Source: an uncultured Microbacterium sp.
GTDB lineage: Bacteria; Actinomycetota; Actinomycetes; Actinomycetales; Microbacteriaceae
Direction of reading: 5' to 3'
DNA: 59,038 bases
Assembly (NCBI GenBank): GCA_913774845.1
Contig: CAJYJO010000039.1
Location: 1 to 59,038 of the forward strand
Each line of letters begins with the position of its first letter. Position 1 is the first letter of the stretch. This document shows positions 1-7,763 of the stretch, piece by piece. The position numbers and the translations under genes are program-made. The notes under the pieces are model-generated. The model was not told the DNA's origin. It searched no databases and saw only the letters and a program-made list of their open reading frames with translations.

Positions 1-361
1 CTCGCGCGGGGTGGCGCAGCGGTGCTGGAGGATAGTGCGGGAAGGGAGGACGAATGACGCACCGCTCGTCCTCCGCCCGCCCCCTCTCCTCCCGCACCGC
101 TGCGCCAGCCCCCGCGCGGTGGCCCGCTGTGCTCGGGAGGAGAAGGGGCGGGCGGAGGATGAGCCGTGCGTCATTCGTCCTCCCTTCCCGCATTCTCCTC
201 CCGCACTGCTGCGCCACCCCGCGCGCGGCGGCCCGGCGCGCGGCCCGGCGCGCGGCGGCCCGGCGTGCACGGGAGGGGAAGGGGCGGGGGGAGGACGATC
301 GGCGCGTCTTCCGTCCTCCCCTCCCGCACTCTCCTCCCGAACGGTCGCGCCACCCCGCTCG
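1..361. repeat. GC-rich intergenic repeat family with ~81-nt inverted arms
   Basis: Positions 3-83 are the reverse complement of 145-225 with about six mismatches over 81 nt, separated by a 61-nt spacer. A third, more diverged copy lies in direct orientation with the right arm at about 281-361. A shorter module of about 32 nt (core CTCCTCCCGCAC, then GCTGCGCCAC) recurs at about 86-117, 194-226 and 330-360, and inverted near 1-35. Short ORFs here are low-complexity and overlap on both strands, so the stretch is read as non-coding. The left edge is cut by the window. Its function is unknown; a REP/MITE-like element or transcript-end structure are possibilities. Confidence 0.75.
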
Positions 362-436
362 GGGCGCGCGGCGGGCCGATAGGGTCGAGCCTGCGGCGCG
401 CGTGCGCCGCGCCCCTCGCACCCCCGGGAGAAGCGC

Positions 437-1330
437 ATGTCCGTCGGTCTGCTCGCCGTCGTCGATGACATCCTCAGCGCCGCCATGCGGGCGAGCGCCA
501 AGACCGCGGGTGTCGTCATCGACGACGCCGCCGTCACCCCGCAGTACGTGCAGGGCCTCACCCCGGCGCGGGAGCTCCCGGTGGTGTGGAAGATCGCCCT
601 CGGCAGCATCATCAACAAGTACGTCATCATCATCCCGATCGCCCTGCTGCTCACGGCCTTCGCGCCGGGGGTGCTGCCGTACCTGCTCATCGTCGGCGGC
701 GGCTTCCTGTGCTTCGAGGGCGCCGAGAAGGTGCTCGAGTGGTTCGGCGTGCACCACGGCGACCACGACGACGACGGTCCTCGCGACGAGAAGAAGCTCG
801 TGCTCGGGGCCGTTCGCACCGACCTCATCCTCAGCACCGAGATCATGCTCATCGCCTTGTCGAGCCTCGATCCCGGCTTCGGCATCTGGATGACGCTCGG
901 GGCCCTGCTCGTGATCGGCCTGGCGATGACCGTGGTCGTCTACGGCGCGGTCGCGCTGCTGGTGAAGATCGACGACATCGGCTTGCGGTTCATGAAGAGC
1001 CCGTCGCGCGGGGTCCGTCGCTTCGGCGCGCGGGTCGTGGCATCCATGCCTGCGGTGTTCCGCGTGATCAGCGTCATCGGCACGGTCGCGATGCTCTGGG
1101 TCGGCGGGCATCTCGTGCTGCAGAATCTCGCGGAGACGCTCTGGGCGGGCCCGTACGACCTCGTGCATGTCGTCACCCACGCGATCGAGGCCGCGGGTCC
1201 CGTCATCGTGTGGATCGTCGAGACCGCGATGTCGGCGGTCTTCGGCCTCGTGCTGGGCCTGATCATCGTGGCCGTCGTGACGGGGATCTCGCGGCTGTTC
1301 GCGCGCACGGGTGCGCAGAGCGCCCACTGA
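437..1330 (+). CDS. DUF808 (YedI-like) integral membrane protein
   Basis: 297 aa. The N-terminus (MSVGLLAVVDDILSAAMRAS) and the following KTAGVVIDDAAVTPQYVQGL segment match the DUF808/YedI family of inner-membrane proteins. Several hydrophobic segments follow (about residues 55-100, 130-170, 210-240 and 265-290). An acidic/His patch with HHGDHDDD lies near residues 110-118. Biochemical function is not established for the family. The ATG at 437 follows a weak GAGAAG ribosome site and gives the family's usual N-terminus. The gene stands alone, downstream of a repeat-filled intergenic region and convergent with the flavin reductase gene. The family call is firm; the role is unknown. Confidence 0.85.
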   Translation: MSVGLLAVVDDILSAAMRASAKTAGVVIDDAAVTPQYVQGLTPARELPVVWKIALGSIINKYVIIIPIALLLTAFAPGVLPYLLIVGGGFLCFEGAEKVLEWFGVHHGDHDDDGPRDEKKLVLGAVRTDLILSTEIMLIALSSLDPGFGIWMTLGALLVIGLAMTVVVYGAVALLVKIDDIGLRFMKSPSRGVRRFGARVVASMPAVFRVISVIGTVAMLWVGGHLVLQNLAETLWAGPYDLVHVVTHAIEAAGPVIVWIVETAMSAVFGLVLGLIIVAVVTGISRLFARTGAQSAH

Positions 1331-1377
1331 CGGATGCCACGTCTGCGGCGCGGCTGACGACCGCGGGCGCGCGAGCA

Positions 1378-1399
1378 CCCGCCGCAGCTGCGGCGCGGG
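1378..1399. terminator. possible bidirectional hairpin between convergent genes
   Basis: The 14-nt perfect palindrome GCCGCAGCTGCGGC (1381-1394), with partly complementary flanks, sits between the convergent ends of the DUF808 and flavin-reductase genes. There is no T-run, so this is a weak call resting on position and symmetry. Confidence 0.3.
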
Positions 1400-1405
1400 C
1401 TCCCG

Positions 1406-1969
1406 TCAGTCCTCGAGGCGGGAGTGCTCGCCGAGGCGGTGCCAGGTGCGGTTGTGGTACACCAGGGCGGCCCCGGGCTCGCCGGGCTCGATGTCGCGCT
1501 CGACGTCGACCTGCAGGGCCTGGGCGGCGATGACGGTGGAGCCGCCGGCATCCATCCGGCTGACGATCTTGCACCGCAGCCAGGCGCGCACGCCGTGATA
1601 GACGGGCTCCCCGGTGGACAGGCGCGACCACGCCGAGGTGTCGGCGAAGCGGTCGAGGCCGCTCGTGGCGCCCGCGCGGGCGAGGCCGATGTCTTCGGCG
1701 TCGAGCAGGTGCACCACGATCGTGTCGGCGGCGATGATCGTCGGGGTCGCCGACGACAGGGCCGACACCGAGAAGATCAGCAGCGGCGGATCGGCGCTCA
1801 CCGACGACACCGACGACGCCGTCAGGGCGACGGGGCCGTTCTCGCCATAGGCGGTGATGACGGCGATACCGCCGGGGTGGCCGCGGAAGGCGCGTTTGAA
1901 GTCGTCCGCCGAGACCGAGGTTCCGATCGAGGGGGTGCTCTCGGGGGCGCCGTGCGGAAGGGAGGTCAT
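1406..1969 (-). CDS. Flavin reductase-like, FMN-binding split-barrel protein
   Basis: About 187 aa from the ATG at 1969. The segment FRGHPGGIAVITAYG, then PVALTASSVSSVSADPPLL and later ALVYHNRTWHRL, is the pattern of flavin reductase-like domains (HpaC/DIM6/NTAB type). These bind FMN and reduce it with NAD(P)H, usually for a partner monooxygenase. No monooxygenase is nearby, so the partner is unknown. An upstream in-frame start at 2050 would place the N-terminus inside the perfect terminator palindrome at 2029-2060. The internal ATG at 1969, with AAGG just upstream, is therefore preferred. The family call is good; the physiological role is open. Confidence 0.8.
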   Translation of the reverse strand: MTSLPHGAPESTPSIGTSVSADDFKRAFRGHPGGIAVITAYGENGPVALTASSVSSVSADPPLLIFSVSALSSATPTIIAADTIVVHLLDAEDIGLARAGATSGLDRFADTSAWSRLSTGEPVYHGVRAWLRCKIVSRMDAGGSTVIAAQALQVDVERDIEPGEPGAALVYHNRTWHRLGEHSRLED

Positions 1970-2028
1970 GCCTTCGACGCTAGTCGCTGGGACCGGCGCC
2001 GGCTCGGCGGCGGAAACATCGTGAAATG

Positions 2029-2060
2029 CGGGGTCCGGATGCCGCGGCATCCGGACCCCG
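2029..2060 (-). terminator. Perfect 32-nt palindrome terminator
   Basis: Two 16-nt arms (CGGGGTCCGGATGCCG and its exact complement) meet with no spacer. It lies just downstream of the minus-strand secreted-protein gene that ends at 2075. The arms contain GGATGCC/GGCATCC back to back, a word enriched across the window. Confidence 0.7.
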
Positions 2061-2074
2061 TCATCGTCGGTCGA

Positions 2075-2677
2075 TCACATGCCGTCGGCGATCATCGCCC
2101 AGATGATCTGCACGTGACGATCGGCGTTGAGGTCGGACATCTCGTTGTCGTAGTTGAGTCCGTAGGGCCAGATGTGCGAACCGCCGCAGTTGAGCACCGC
2201 CCCGGCGCCGTCGAACTCCGCGAGCTTGGCGTTGGCGTTCGGTCCGGTCCACCGCCCGTTCTGGCACATGGCGTACCAGGCGTTCGCGGTGCCGTTGCCG
2301 ACCGTGTGCGAGATCTCGTGCAGGGCCGTGCGCTCCTGCATGAATCCGCGGTTGTCGCCGAAGCGGATGGTGCCGTCGATGCTCGCCTCGGCCGTGGGCA
2401 CCCCGGGCACGTAGTACACGTTGAGGTGCCGGTCGAAGTCGCTGAACTCGTTGTACCGGGCGACCGCGGCATCCATCGCCGCCCGGATGCGCTGGTACGC
2501 GTCGGCCTGATCGGCGGTGGGGGAGGCCTCTTCGTAGAGGGTGTAGGTCATGCGCCCGGCCGCCTCGGCCGGGGTCGTCGCCACGGCCACCGGGGCGATG
2601 GCGGCCGCGAGGGCCAGGGCGCCGGCGACCACGAGACGGCGGAGCGAGTGCGAACGGGTACGGGGGATATCCGTCAT
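2075..2677 (-). CDS. Small secreted protein with HExxH zinc-protease-like motif
   Basis: 200 aa. The N-terminus has an Arg-rich stretch, a hydrophobic segment (about residues 15-35) and an Ala-x-Ala-type cleavage site (PAEAAG), so it should be exported by Sec or Tat. The mature protein carries H120-E-x-x-H124 within LHEISHTVGNG, the zinc-binding signature of gluzincin-like peptidases. A later GGSHIWPYGLNY segment could supply a third ligand. It has Cys residues in a WYAMCQNGRW segment and an LNCGGSH segment. ATG 2677 was chosen over 2710 because GAAGGAG lies 6 nt upstream. Peptidase activity is inferred from the motif only, and the substrate is unknown. A terminator palindrome follows. Confidence 0.65.
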   Translation of the reverse strand: MTDIPRTRSHSLRRLVVAGALALAAAIAPVAVATTPAEAAGRMTYTLYEEASPTADQADAYQRIRAAMDAAVARYNEFSDFDRHLNVYYVPGVPTAEASIDGTIRFGDNRGFMQERTALHEISHTVGNGTANAWYAMCQNGRWTGPNANAKLAEFDGAGAVLNCGGSHIWPYGLNYDNEMSDLNADRHVQIIWAMIADGM

Positions 2678-2847
2678 GATTTTCTCCTTCGAAAGACGCG
2701 ACATCGTCATCGCGTATCCGGCACGCTAGGCGCGTCCTGACCGAAAACGCAGGGTCCGGCCGGATTTCTCACACAGTTCTCATCTTTGTGAGGCTTCACA
2801 TCCCGCCGACCACAGGCGTCCGTGACCTTTCCGTTGCAAATATTCGC

Positions 2848-2878
2848 TTGACAGCGTGTGATGTGTGAGCGCTAACAT
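2848..2878 (+). promoter_or_regulatory. Promoter with LacI-type operator (class 1) for the sugar ABC operon
   Basis: A consensus -35 TTGACA (2848-2853) is followed by the 14-nt near-palindrome TGTGAGCGCTAACA (2864-2877), which overlaps the probable -10 (GCTAAC or TAACAT). The site matches the LacI-family pattern with a central CpG (TGTnAGCGCTnACA). The same 14-mer occurs at 10508 and 18415. Repression by steric block is the simple reading, and the LacI regulator at 9304-10341 is the likely ligand-sensing partner. Confidence 0.8.
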
Positions 2879-2950
2879 TCAGCAACGGCTCACCCGAGAG
2901 CTGCATCACATGACCCGGCACAGAGGCCGGCGAAACGAGGAGGTTTCACC

Positions 2951-3937
2951 ATGAAGGCGAAGAAGATCATCGCAGGAGTCGCATTCCTGGGCGCGCTCGC
3001 CCTGACGGCGACCGGTTGCGCGGGCGGCGGCGGCTCCGCTGCGGGCGGCAACGGCGGTGGCGACGGCGTCATCACGGTCGGTTTCGCACAGACGGGCTCG
3101 GAGAGCGGCTGGCGCAGCGCCAACACCGAGTCGATGAAGGAGGCGTTCAGCGAGGCGAACGGCTTCAACCTCGTCTTCAACGCGGCCGACAACAAGCCCG
3201 AGGCGCAGATCGCCGCGGTCCGCAGCTTCATCAACCAGGGCGTCGACGCCATCGTGCTCGCCCCCATCGTCACCGACGGTTGGGACGACGTGCTGCAGGA
3301 GGCCAAGGACGCCAACATCCCGGTCATCCTCGAGGACCGCACGGTCTCGGCATCCAAGGACCTGTACGCCAGCTGGATCGGCCTGGACTTCAAGAAGGAA
3401 GGCGAGACCGCCGGTAAGTGGGTCGCCGACAACTTCGGCTCCACGCCCACCAACCTGGTCGTCCTCGAGGGCACCACCGGTTCGTCGGCCGCCACCGACC
3501 GCGCGTCGGGCTTCGACTCGGCGATCGCCGGCACCGACATCAAGGTGCTCGACTCGCAGACGGGCAACTTCACCCGCGCCGACGGCAAGACCGTCATGGA
3601 GGGCTTCCTCCAGAAGTACGGCTCGCAGATCAACGTGCTCTTCGCGCACAACGACGACATGGGCCTCGGTGCCCTCGAGGCCATCAAGGCCGCGGGTCTC
3701 AAGCCCGGCACCGACATCAAGATCGTCACGATCGACGCGGTCAAGGACGGCATGACCGCCCTGGCCAACGGAGAGTTCAACTACATCGTCGAGTGCAACC
3801 CGCTGCTCGGTGAGAAGACGGCCGAGGTCGTCAAGAAGGTCGTGGCCGGCGAGTCCGTCGACAAGCAGTACATCGTCGAGGACCAGGCGTTCGACCAGGA
3901 GCAGGCCAAGAAGGTCCTGGACAGCCGCCCCTACTGA
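2951..3937 (+). CDS. Sugar ABC transporter substrate-binding lipoprotein (YtfQ-like)
   Basis: 328 aa. A lipoprotein signal (MKAKKIIAGVAFLGALALTA, then TGC, lipidated Cys about residue 23) precedes a Gly-rich linker and a periplasmic-binding-protein type 1 fold. ITVGFAQTGSESGWR, GVDAIVLAPIVTDGWD and ILEDRTV are typical of YtfQ-type binding proteins, which bind galactofuranose in E. coli. By context the ligand here may be arabinofuranose or a related furanose, which is inference. It should deliver sugar to the permease pair at 5639-7701. The ATG follows a strong AGGAGG. A large hairpin after the gene (3990-4028) probably allows higher expression of the binding protein than of the downstream ATPase. 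Confidence 0.88.
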   Translation: MKAKKIIAGVAFLGALALTATGCAGGGGSAAGGNGGGDGVITVGFAQTGSESGWRSANTESMKEAFSEANGFNLVFNAADNKPEAQIAAVRSFINQGVDAIVLAPIVTDGWDDVLQEAKDANIPVILEDRTVSASKDLYASWIGLDFKKEGETAGKWVADNFGSTPTNLVVLEGTTGSSAATDRASGFDSAIAGTDIKVLDSQTGNFTRADGKTVMEGFLQKYGSQINVLFAHNDDMGLGALEAIKAAGLKPGTDIKIVTIDAVKDGMTALANGEFNYIVECNPLLGEKTAEVVKKVVAGESVDKQYIVEDQAFDQEQAKKVLDSRPY

Positions 3938-3989
3938 TCCAGGCATCCCCGCCGACGGCGCCTCCCCCGACGCCTGACGCACCCTCCCC

Positions 3990-4028
3990 GGTGTGCGGGG
4001 CCGGTTCCCCCGACCGGCCCCGCACACC
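3990..4028 (+). terminator. Intercistronic hairpin between binding protein and ATPase genes
   Basis: Perfect 16-bp arms (GGTGTGCGGGGCCGGT and complement) flank a 7-nt loop in the gap after the binding-protein stop. There is no T-run. It probably acts as a partial terminator or an mRNA-protecting hairpin, giving an excess of binding protein over the membrane components. Confidence 0.7.
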
Positions 4029-4055
4029 CCATGACTCACCAGAAAGCGGTCGGAC

Positions 4056-5642
4056 ATGACTTCCGAACGTGCTGCCGTCGTCGCCATGCGCGGCATCAGC
4101 ATCCAGTTCCCCGGAGTGAAGGCGCTCGACGGCGTCGACTTCACGCTCTACGCCGGCGAGGTCCACTCCCTGATGGGAGAGAACGGCGCCGGCAAGTCCA
4201 CACTCATCAAGGCGCTGACCGGTGTCTACGGCATCGATGAGGGCGTCATCCGGGTCGACGGGCAGGAGCGGCAGTTCCGCTCCACCGCCGACGCGCAGAG
4301 CGCCGGTATCGCGACCGTGTACCAAGAGGTCAACCTCTGCCAGAACCTCACGGTCGGCGAGAACGTCATGCTCGGCAACGAGATCCGCCGCGGCGGAATG
4401 CTCGACTGGAAGGCCACCCACGCCGCTGCCGCGAAGTACCTCGCCGAGCTGGGCGTGAGCATCGACACTCGCTCGATCCTCGCCAGCCACTCCATCGCCA
4501 TCCAGCAGCTCGTCGCCATCAGCCGCGCGATGGTCGTCGACACCAAGGTGCTCGTGCTCGACGAGCCCACCTCCAGCCTCGATCGCGGAGAGGTCGAGCA
4601 GCTGTTCGGCGTCATCCGCGACCTGCGCGACCGCGGTGTCGCGATCCTGTTCGTGTCGCACTTCCTCGACCAGATCTACGAGATCTCCGACCGTCTCACC
4701 GTGCTGCGCAACGGCACCCTCGTCGGCGAGTATCCCGTCGAGGAGCTCGGTCGCGAGCAGCTCGTCGCGAAGATGATCGGTCGTGAGCTCGGCGAGCTGG
4801 ATGCCATCTCCGCCAGCGCCGAGCGCTCCATCGACCGCTCGGGCACTCCCGTGCTGCACGCCACCTCCCTCGCCCGCAAGAACGCGCTCGAGCCGATCGA
4901 CCTGGACGTCTACCCGGGCGAGGTCGTCGGTCTCGCCGGTCTCCTGGGCTCGGGCCGCACCGAGCTGGCCCGTCTCATCGCCGGCGCCGACCGCGCCGAC
5001 GACGGACAGATCGAGGTCACCGGCACCGGGGCCCGCCTGGGCTCGCCCCGTCACGCGCTCGACCGCGGCGTCGCGTTCTCCTCGGAGGACCGCCGCGCCG
5101 AGGGCATCGTCGGCGACCTGACCGTGGCCGAGAACATCATCCTCGGCGTGCAGGCCCGCCGCGGTGCGCTGCGCAAGATCAGCGCCGCCGAGAAGCAGGC
5201 CATCGTCGACGAATACATCACCGCACTCGGTGTGCGCCCCGCGAACCCGAACGCCCTCATCCGCAACCTCTCGGGCGGGAACCAGCAGAAGGTGCTGCTC
5301 GCGCGGTGGCTCGCCACCGCGCCGGAGCTGCTCATCCTCGACGAGCCGACCCGCGGCATCGACGTCGGCGCCAAGGCCGACATCCAGCGCAAGGTCGCCG
5401 AACTCGCCGAGAAGGGACTCGCCGTCATCTTCATCTCCTCGGAGCTCGAAGAGGTGCTGCGTCTGGCTCAGCGTGTCGCCGTCCTGCGCGACCGTCGTAA
5501 GATCGGCGAACTGGCCACCCGCGACGTCGACCTCGACGGACTCGTGTCCTACATCGCCGAGGGGCAGCTCGACGCGGCCGCCATCTCGACGCCGCAGACC
5601 GCACCCGAGACACTGTCGTCCGATCGGGAGAAGATCGCATGA
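4056..5642 (+). CDS. Sugar ABC transporter ATP-binding protein, tandem domains (YtfR-like)
   Basis: 528 aa with two ABC domains, as in RbsA/AraG/YtfR. The first has Walker A GENGAGKST at residues 41-49, a QQLVAISRAM signature region and Walker B VLVLDEPTSS. The second has the usual degenerate Walker A (GLLGSGRTE), signature LSGGNQQKVLLARWL and Walker B LLILDEPTRGID. It powers import by the permeases encoded immediately downstream; its stop overlaps the next start (ATGA at 5639-5642). It is clearly paralogous to the ATPase at 7764-9311. The ATG start gives a normal N-terminus before the first domain. Confidence 0.9.
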   Translation: MTSERAAVVAMRGISIQFPGVKALDGVDFTLYAGEVHSLMGENGAGKSTLIKALTGVYGIDEGVIRVDGQERQFRSTADAQSAGIATVYQEVNLCQNLTVGENVMLGNEIRRGGMLDWKATHAAAAKYLAELGVSIDTRSILASHSIAIQQLVAISRAMVVDTKVLVLDEPTSSLDRGEVEQLFGVIRDLRDRGVAILFVSHFLDQIYEISDRLTVLRNGTLVGEYPVEELGREQLVAKMIGRELGELDAISASAERSIDRSGTPVLHATSLARKNALEPIDLDVYPGEVVGLAGLLGSGRTELARLIAGADRADDGQIEVTGTGARLGSPRHALDRGVAFSSEDRRAEGIVGDLTVAENIILGVQARRGALRKISAAEKQAIVDEYITALGVRPANPNALIRNLSGGNQQKVLLARWLATAPELLILDEPTRGIDVGAKADIQRKVAELAEKGLAVIFISSELEEVLRLAQRVAVLRDRRKIGELATRDVDLDGLVSYIAEGQLDAAAISTPQTAPETLSSDREKIA

Positions 5643-6682
5643 AGAAGTTCCTCACGCACCGCCTCGTGTGGCCGATCGCGGCCCTCGTCGCGCTGATCGC
5701 CGTCAACACGATCTCGCGGCCGTCGTTCCTCAGCATCACGATGCAGAACGGTCAGTTCTACGGCTCGTTGATCGACATCCTGCGCAACAGCGCCCCGCTC
5801 ATGCTCGTCGCCCTCGGCATGACTCTCGTCATCGCCACCCGAGGCATCGACCTCTCGGTGGGCGCGATCATGGCCGTCTCCGGCGCCGTGGCGCTCACCG
5901 TCATCGAGGCCTCGCCCGATCCCGGCAACCTCGGCGTGGTCTTCACCGCCATCGCCGCCGCCGTGGGTGTGGCGCTGCTGCTCGGTGTCTGGAACGGCTT
6001 CCTCGTGTCGGTGCTCGGCATCCAGCCGATCATCGCCACCCTGGTGCTCATGCTCGCCGGTCGCGGTGTGGCCCTGCTCATCACGGGCGGCTTCATCACC
6101 ACGATCAACAGCGACCCGTACAAGTTCATCGCCGGCGGGTACGTGCTGGGTCTTCCCTTCGCGTTCTTCGTCGCGATCTTCGCGGTGGTCGTCGTCGGCA
6201 TCCTCGAGCGTCGGACGGCGCTGGGCATGCTGACCGAAGCCGTCGGCATCAACCCCGAGGCGAGCCGCCTCGCCGGTGTCCGCTCGCGCGGCATCATCTG
6301 GGGCGCGTACATCGCCAGCGGAGCGCTGGCGGGTATCGCCGGCATCCTCTACAGCTCGAACATCATGGCCGCCGACGCCAACGCCGCCGGCCTGTACATC
6401 GAACTGGATGCCATCCTGGCGGTCGTCCTGGGCGGCACCTCGCTCGCGGGCGGCAAGTTCAGCCTGGCCGGTACCGTGGTCGGCGTCTTCACCATCCAGA
6501 CGCTCAAGAGCACGATCACCTTCCTGGGTGTCCCGCCCGCCGTCAGCCCGGTGTTCATGGCCGCGGCCGTGCTCATCGTCGTGCTCCTGCAGTCGCCTCG
6601 CTTCCGCGCCTTCTTCCACACGGCCGGACGCAACGCCCTGCGTCCCCTCACCCGACGTCCCGACGCAAAGGTGCTGTCCTGA
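5639..6682 (+). CDS. Sugar ABC transporter permease 1 (YtfT/RbsC-like)
   Basis: 347 aa integral membrane protein of the BPD_transp_2 type. LRNSAPLMLVALGMTLVIATRGIDLSVGAIM carries the conserved GIDLSVG segment of ribose/galactofuranose permeases. A second conserved region, LDAILAVVLGGTSLAGGKFS, lies near residues 258-280. It overlaps the ATPase gene by 4 nt at its start, and the next permease gene by one base (TGATG at 6680-6684), so the set is translationally coupled. It should form a heterodimeric channel with the next gene product. Confidence 0.9.
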   Translation: MKKFLTHRLVWPIAALVALIAVNTISRPSFLSITMQNGQFYGSLIDILRNSAPLMLVALGMTLVIATRGIDLSVGAIMAVSGAVALTVIEASPDPGNLGVVFTAIAAAVGVALLLGVWNGFLVSVLGIQPIIATLVLMLAGRGVALLITGGFITTINSDPYKFIAGGYVLGLPFAFFVAIFAVVVVGILERRTALGMLTEAVGINPEASRLAGVRSRGIIWGAYIASGALAGIAGILYSSNIMAADANAAGLYIELDAILAVVLGGTSLAGGKFSLAGTVVGVFTIQTLKSTITFLGVPPAVSPVFMAAAVLIVVLLQSPRFRAFFHTAGRNALRPLTRRPDAKVLS

Positions 6683-7701
6683 TGGCCACTCTCACTGAAG
6701 AACGACGCGTCGCGTCGTCGCCCGCGGGCTCGTACCGCCGTTTCCTCAGCCGCCACATCTCGTGGGTCCCGGTGTTCGCCGCTGTCATCATCCTCGTGCT
6801 GATGATCGCGGGGTCCATGTGGTACTTCCCGAACTTCCAGCTGAACCGCATCCTGTCGTCGATCCTGCTCGACAACGCCTACCTGCTGGTCCTGGCGGTC
6901 GGCATGACCTTCGTCATCCTGACCGGCGGCATCGACCTGTCGGTCGGAGCGGTCATGGCCTTCACAGGCATCCTCTGCGCGAAGATGCTCGGCGACGGTG
7001 TGCCGGTCGCCGTCGCGATCCCCGCGATGGTTCTCATCGGTGCCGCGATCGGTCTGCTGATCGGCGTGCTGGTGCAATTCTTCGACGTCCAACCCTTCAT
7101 CGCCTCGCTCGTGGGCATGTTCCTCGCCCGCGGTCTCGCGTTCGTGGTCAGCCTCGAGTCGATCAAGGTCGAGAACGACGGCCTGCTGTGGCTGCAGTCC
7201 GCCCGCTTCTCGTTCGCGGGCTGGTACATCACCCCGACGGGCATCATCGCCCTGCTAACGGTCGCGATCGCCGCGTTCGTGCTGCGCTACACGCGCTTCG
7301 GCCGCACCGTCTACGCGGTGGGCGGCAACGAGCAGTCGGCTCGTCTGATGGGTCTGCCGGTCGTCCGCGCGAAGCTGTCCGTGTACGTCATCAGCGGCGT
7401 GTGCGCCGGTCTCGCGGGCATCGTGCTGACGGCCTACTCCGGCGCCGGCTATCCGCTGAACGGCGTGGGCACCGAGCTCGACACGATCGCCGCGGTCGTC
7501 ATCGGCGGAACGCTCCTGACCGGCGGCAGCGGCTTCGTCGTCGGCTCGATGATCGGCGTGTTCGTCTACGGCCTCATCCGCACGATCATCTCGTTCTCGG
7601 GGGCCGAGCAGTCGTGGACCCGCATCACGGTCGGCGCACTGCTGCTGCTGTTCGTCGTGGTCCAGCGCGTGATCGTCTCGCGCTCGGCCCTGAGTCGCTG
7701 A
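6682..7701 (+). CDS. Sugar ABC transporter permease 2 (YjfF-like)
   Basis: 339 aa from the ATG at 6682, which overlaps the previous stop. A much longer reading frame opens upstream, but its earlier part only shadows the preceding genes. Conserved features are AVGMTFVILTGGIDLSVGAVMAF-type segments, YAVGGNEQSARLMGLPV and TIAAVVIGGTLLTGGSGFVVG, as in YjfF/RbsC permeases. There are about eight to ten membrane segments. It is the last gene of the operon before a strong hairpin (7707-7738). Confidence 0.88.
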   Translation: MATLTEERRVASSPAGSYRRFLSRHISWVPVFAAVIILVLMIAGSMWYFPNFQLNRILSSILLDNAYLLVLAVGMTFVILTGGIDLSVGAVMAFTGILCAKMLGDGVPVAVAIPAMVLIGAAIGLLIGVLVQFFDVQPFIASLVGMFLARGLAFVVSLESIKVENDGLLWLQSARFSFAGWYITPTGIIALLTVAIAAFVLRYTRFGRTVYAVGGNEQSARLMGLPVVRAKLSVYVISGVCAGLAGIVLTAYSGAGYPLNGVGTELDTIAAVVIGGTLLTGGSGFVVGSMIGVFVYGLIRTIISFSGAEQSWTRITVGALLLLFVVVQRVIVSRSALSR

Positions 7702-7706
7702 CTTGT

Positions 7707-7738
7707 CACCGCGGCGGGGGAAACGCCCCGCCGCGGTG
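7707..7738 (+). terminator. Hairpin after the first ABC operon
   Basis: 13-bp perfect arms (CACCGCGGCGGGG and complement) with a 6-nt loop, directly after the permease-2 stop and followed by TT. It separates the SBP/ATPase/permease operon from the second ATPase and LacI gene pair. Confidence 0.7.
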
Positions 7739-7750
7739 TTAGCGCTCCCG
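7737..7750 (+). promoter_or_regulatory. Degenerate class 1 LacI operator before the second ATPase gene
   Basis: TGTTAGCGCTCCCG matches the reverse complement of the class 1 operator (TGTTAGCGCTCACA) at 12 of 14 positions. It lies 13 nt before the first possible start of the second ATPase gene. It abuts the hairpin and suggests autoregulation of the ATPase/LacI pair. No convincing -35/-10 pair was seen. Confidence 0.55.
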
Positions 7751-7763
7751 CGCAGACCGGTGC

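Noticed and set aside
1-436. Short ORFs within the repeat region
   Set aside because: Overlapping, low-complexity Arg/Pro/Ser frames on both strands that follow the repeats.
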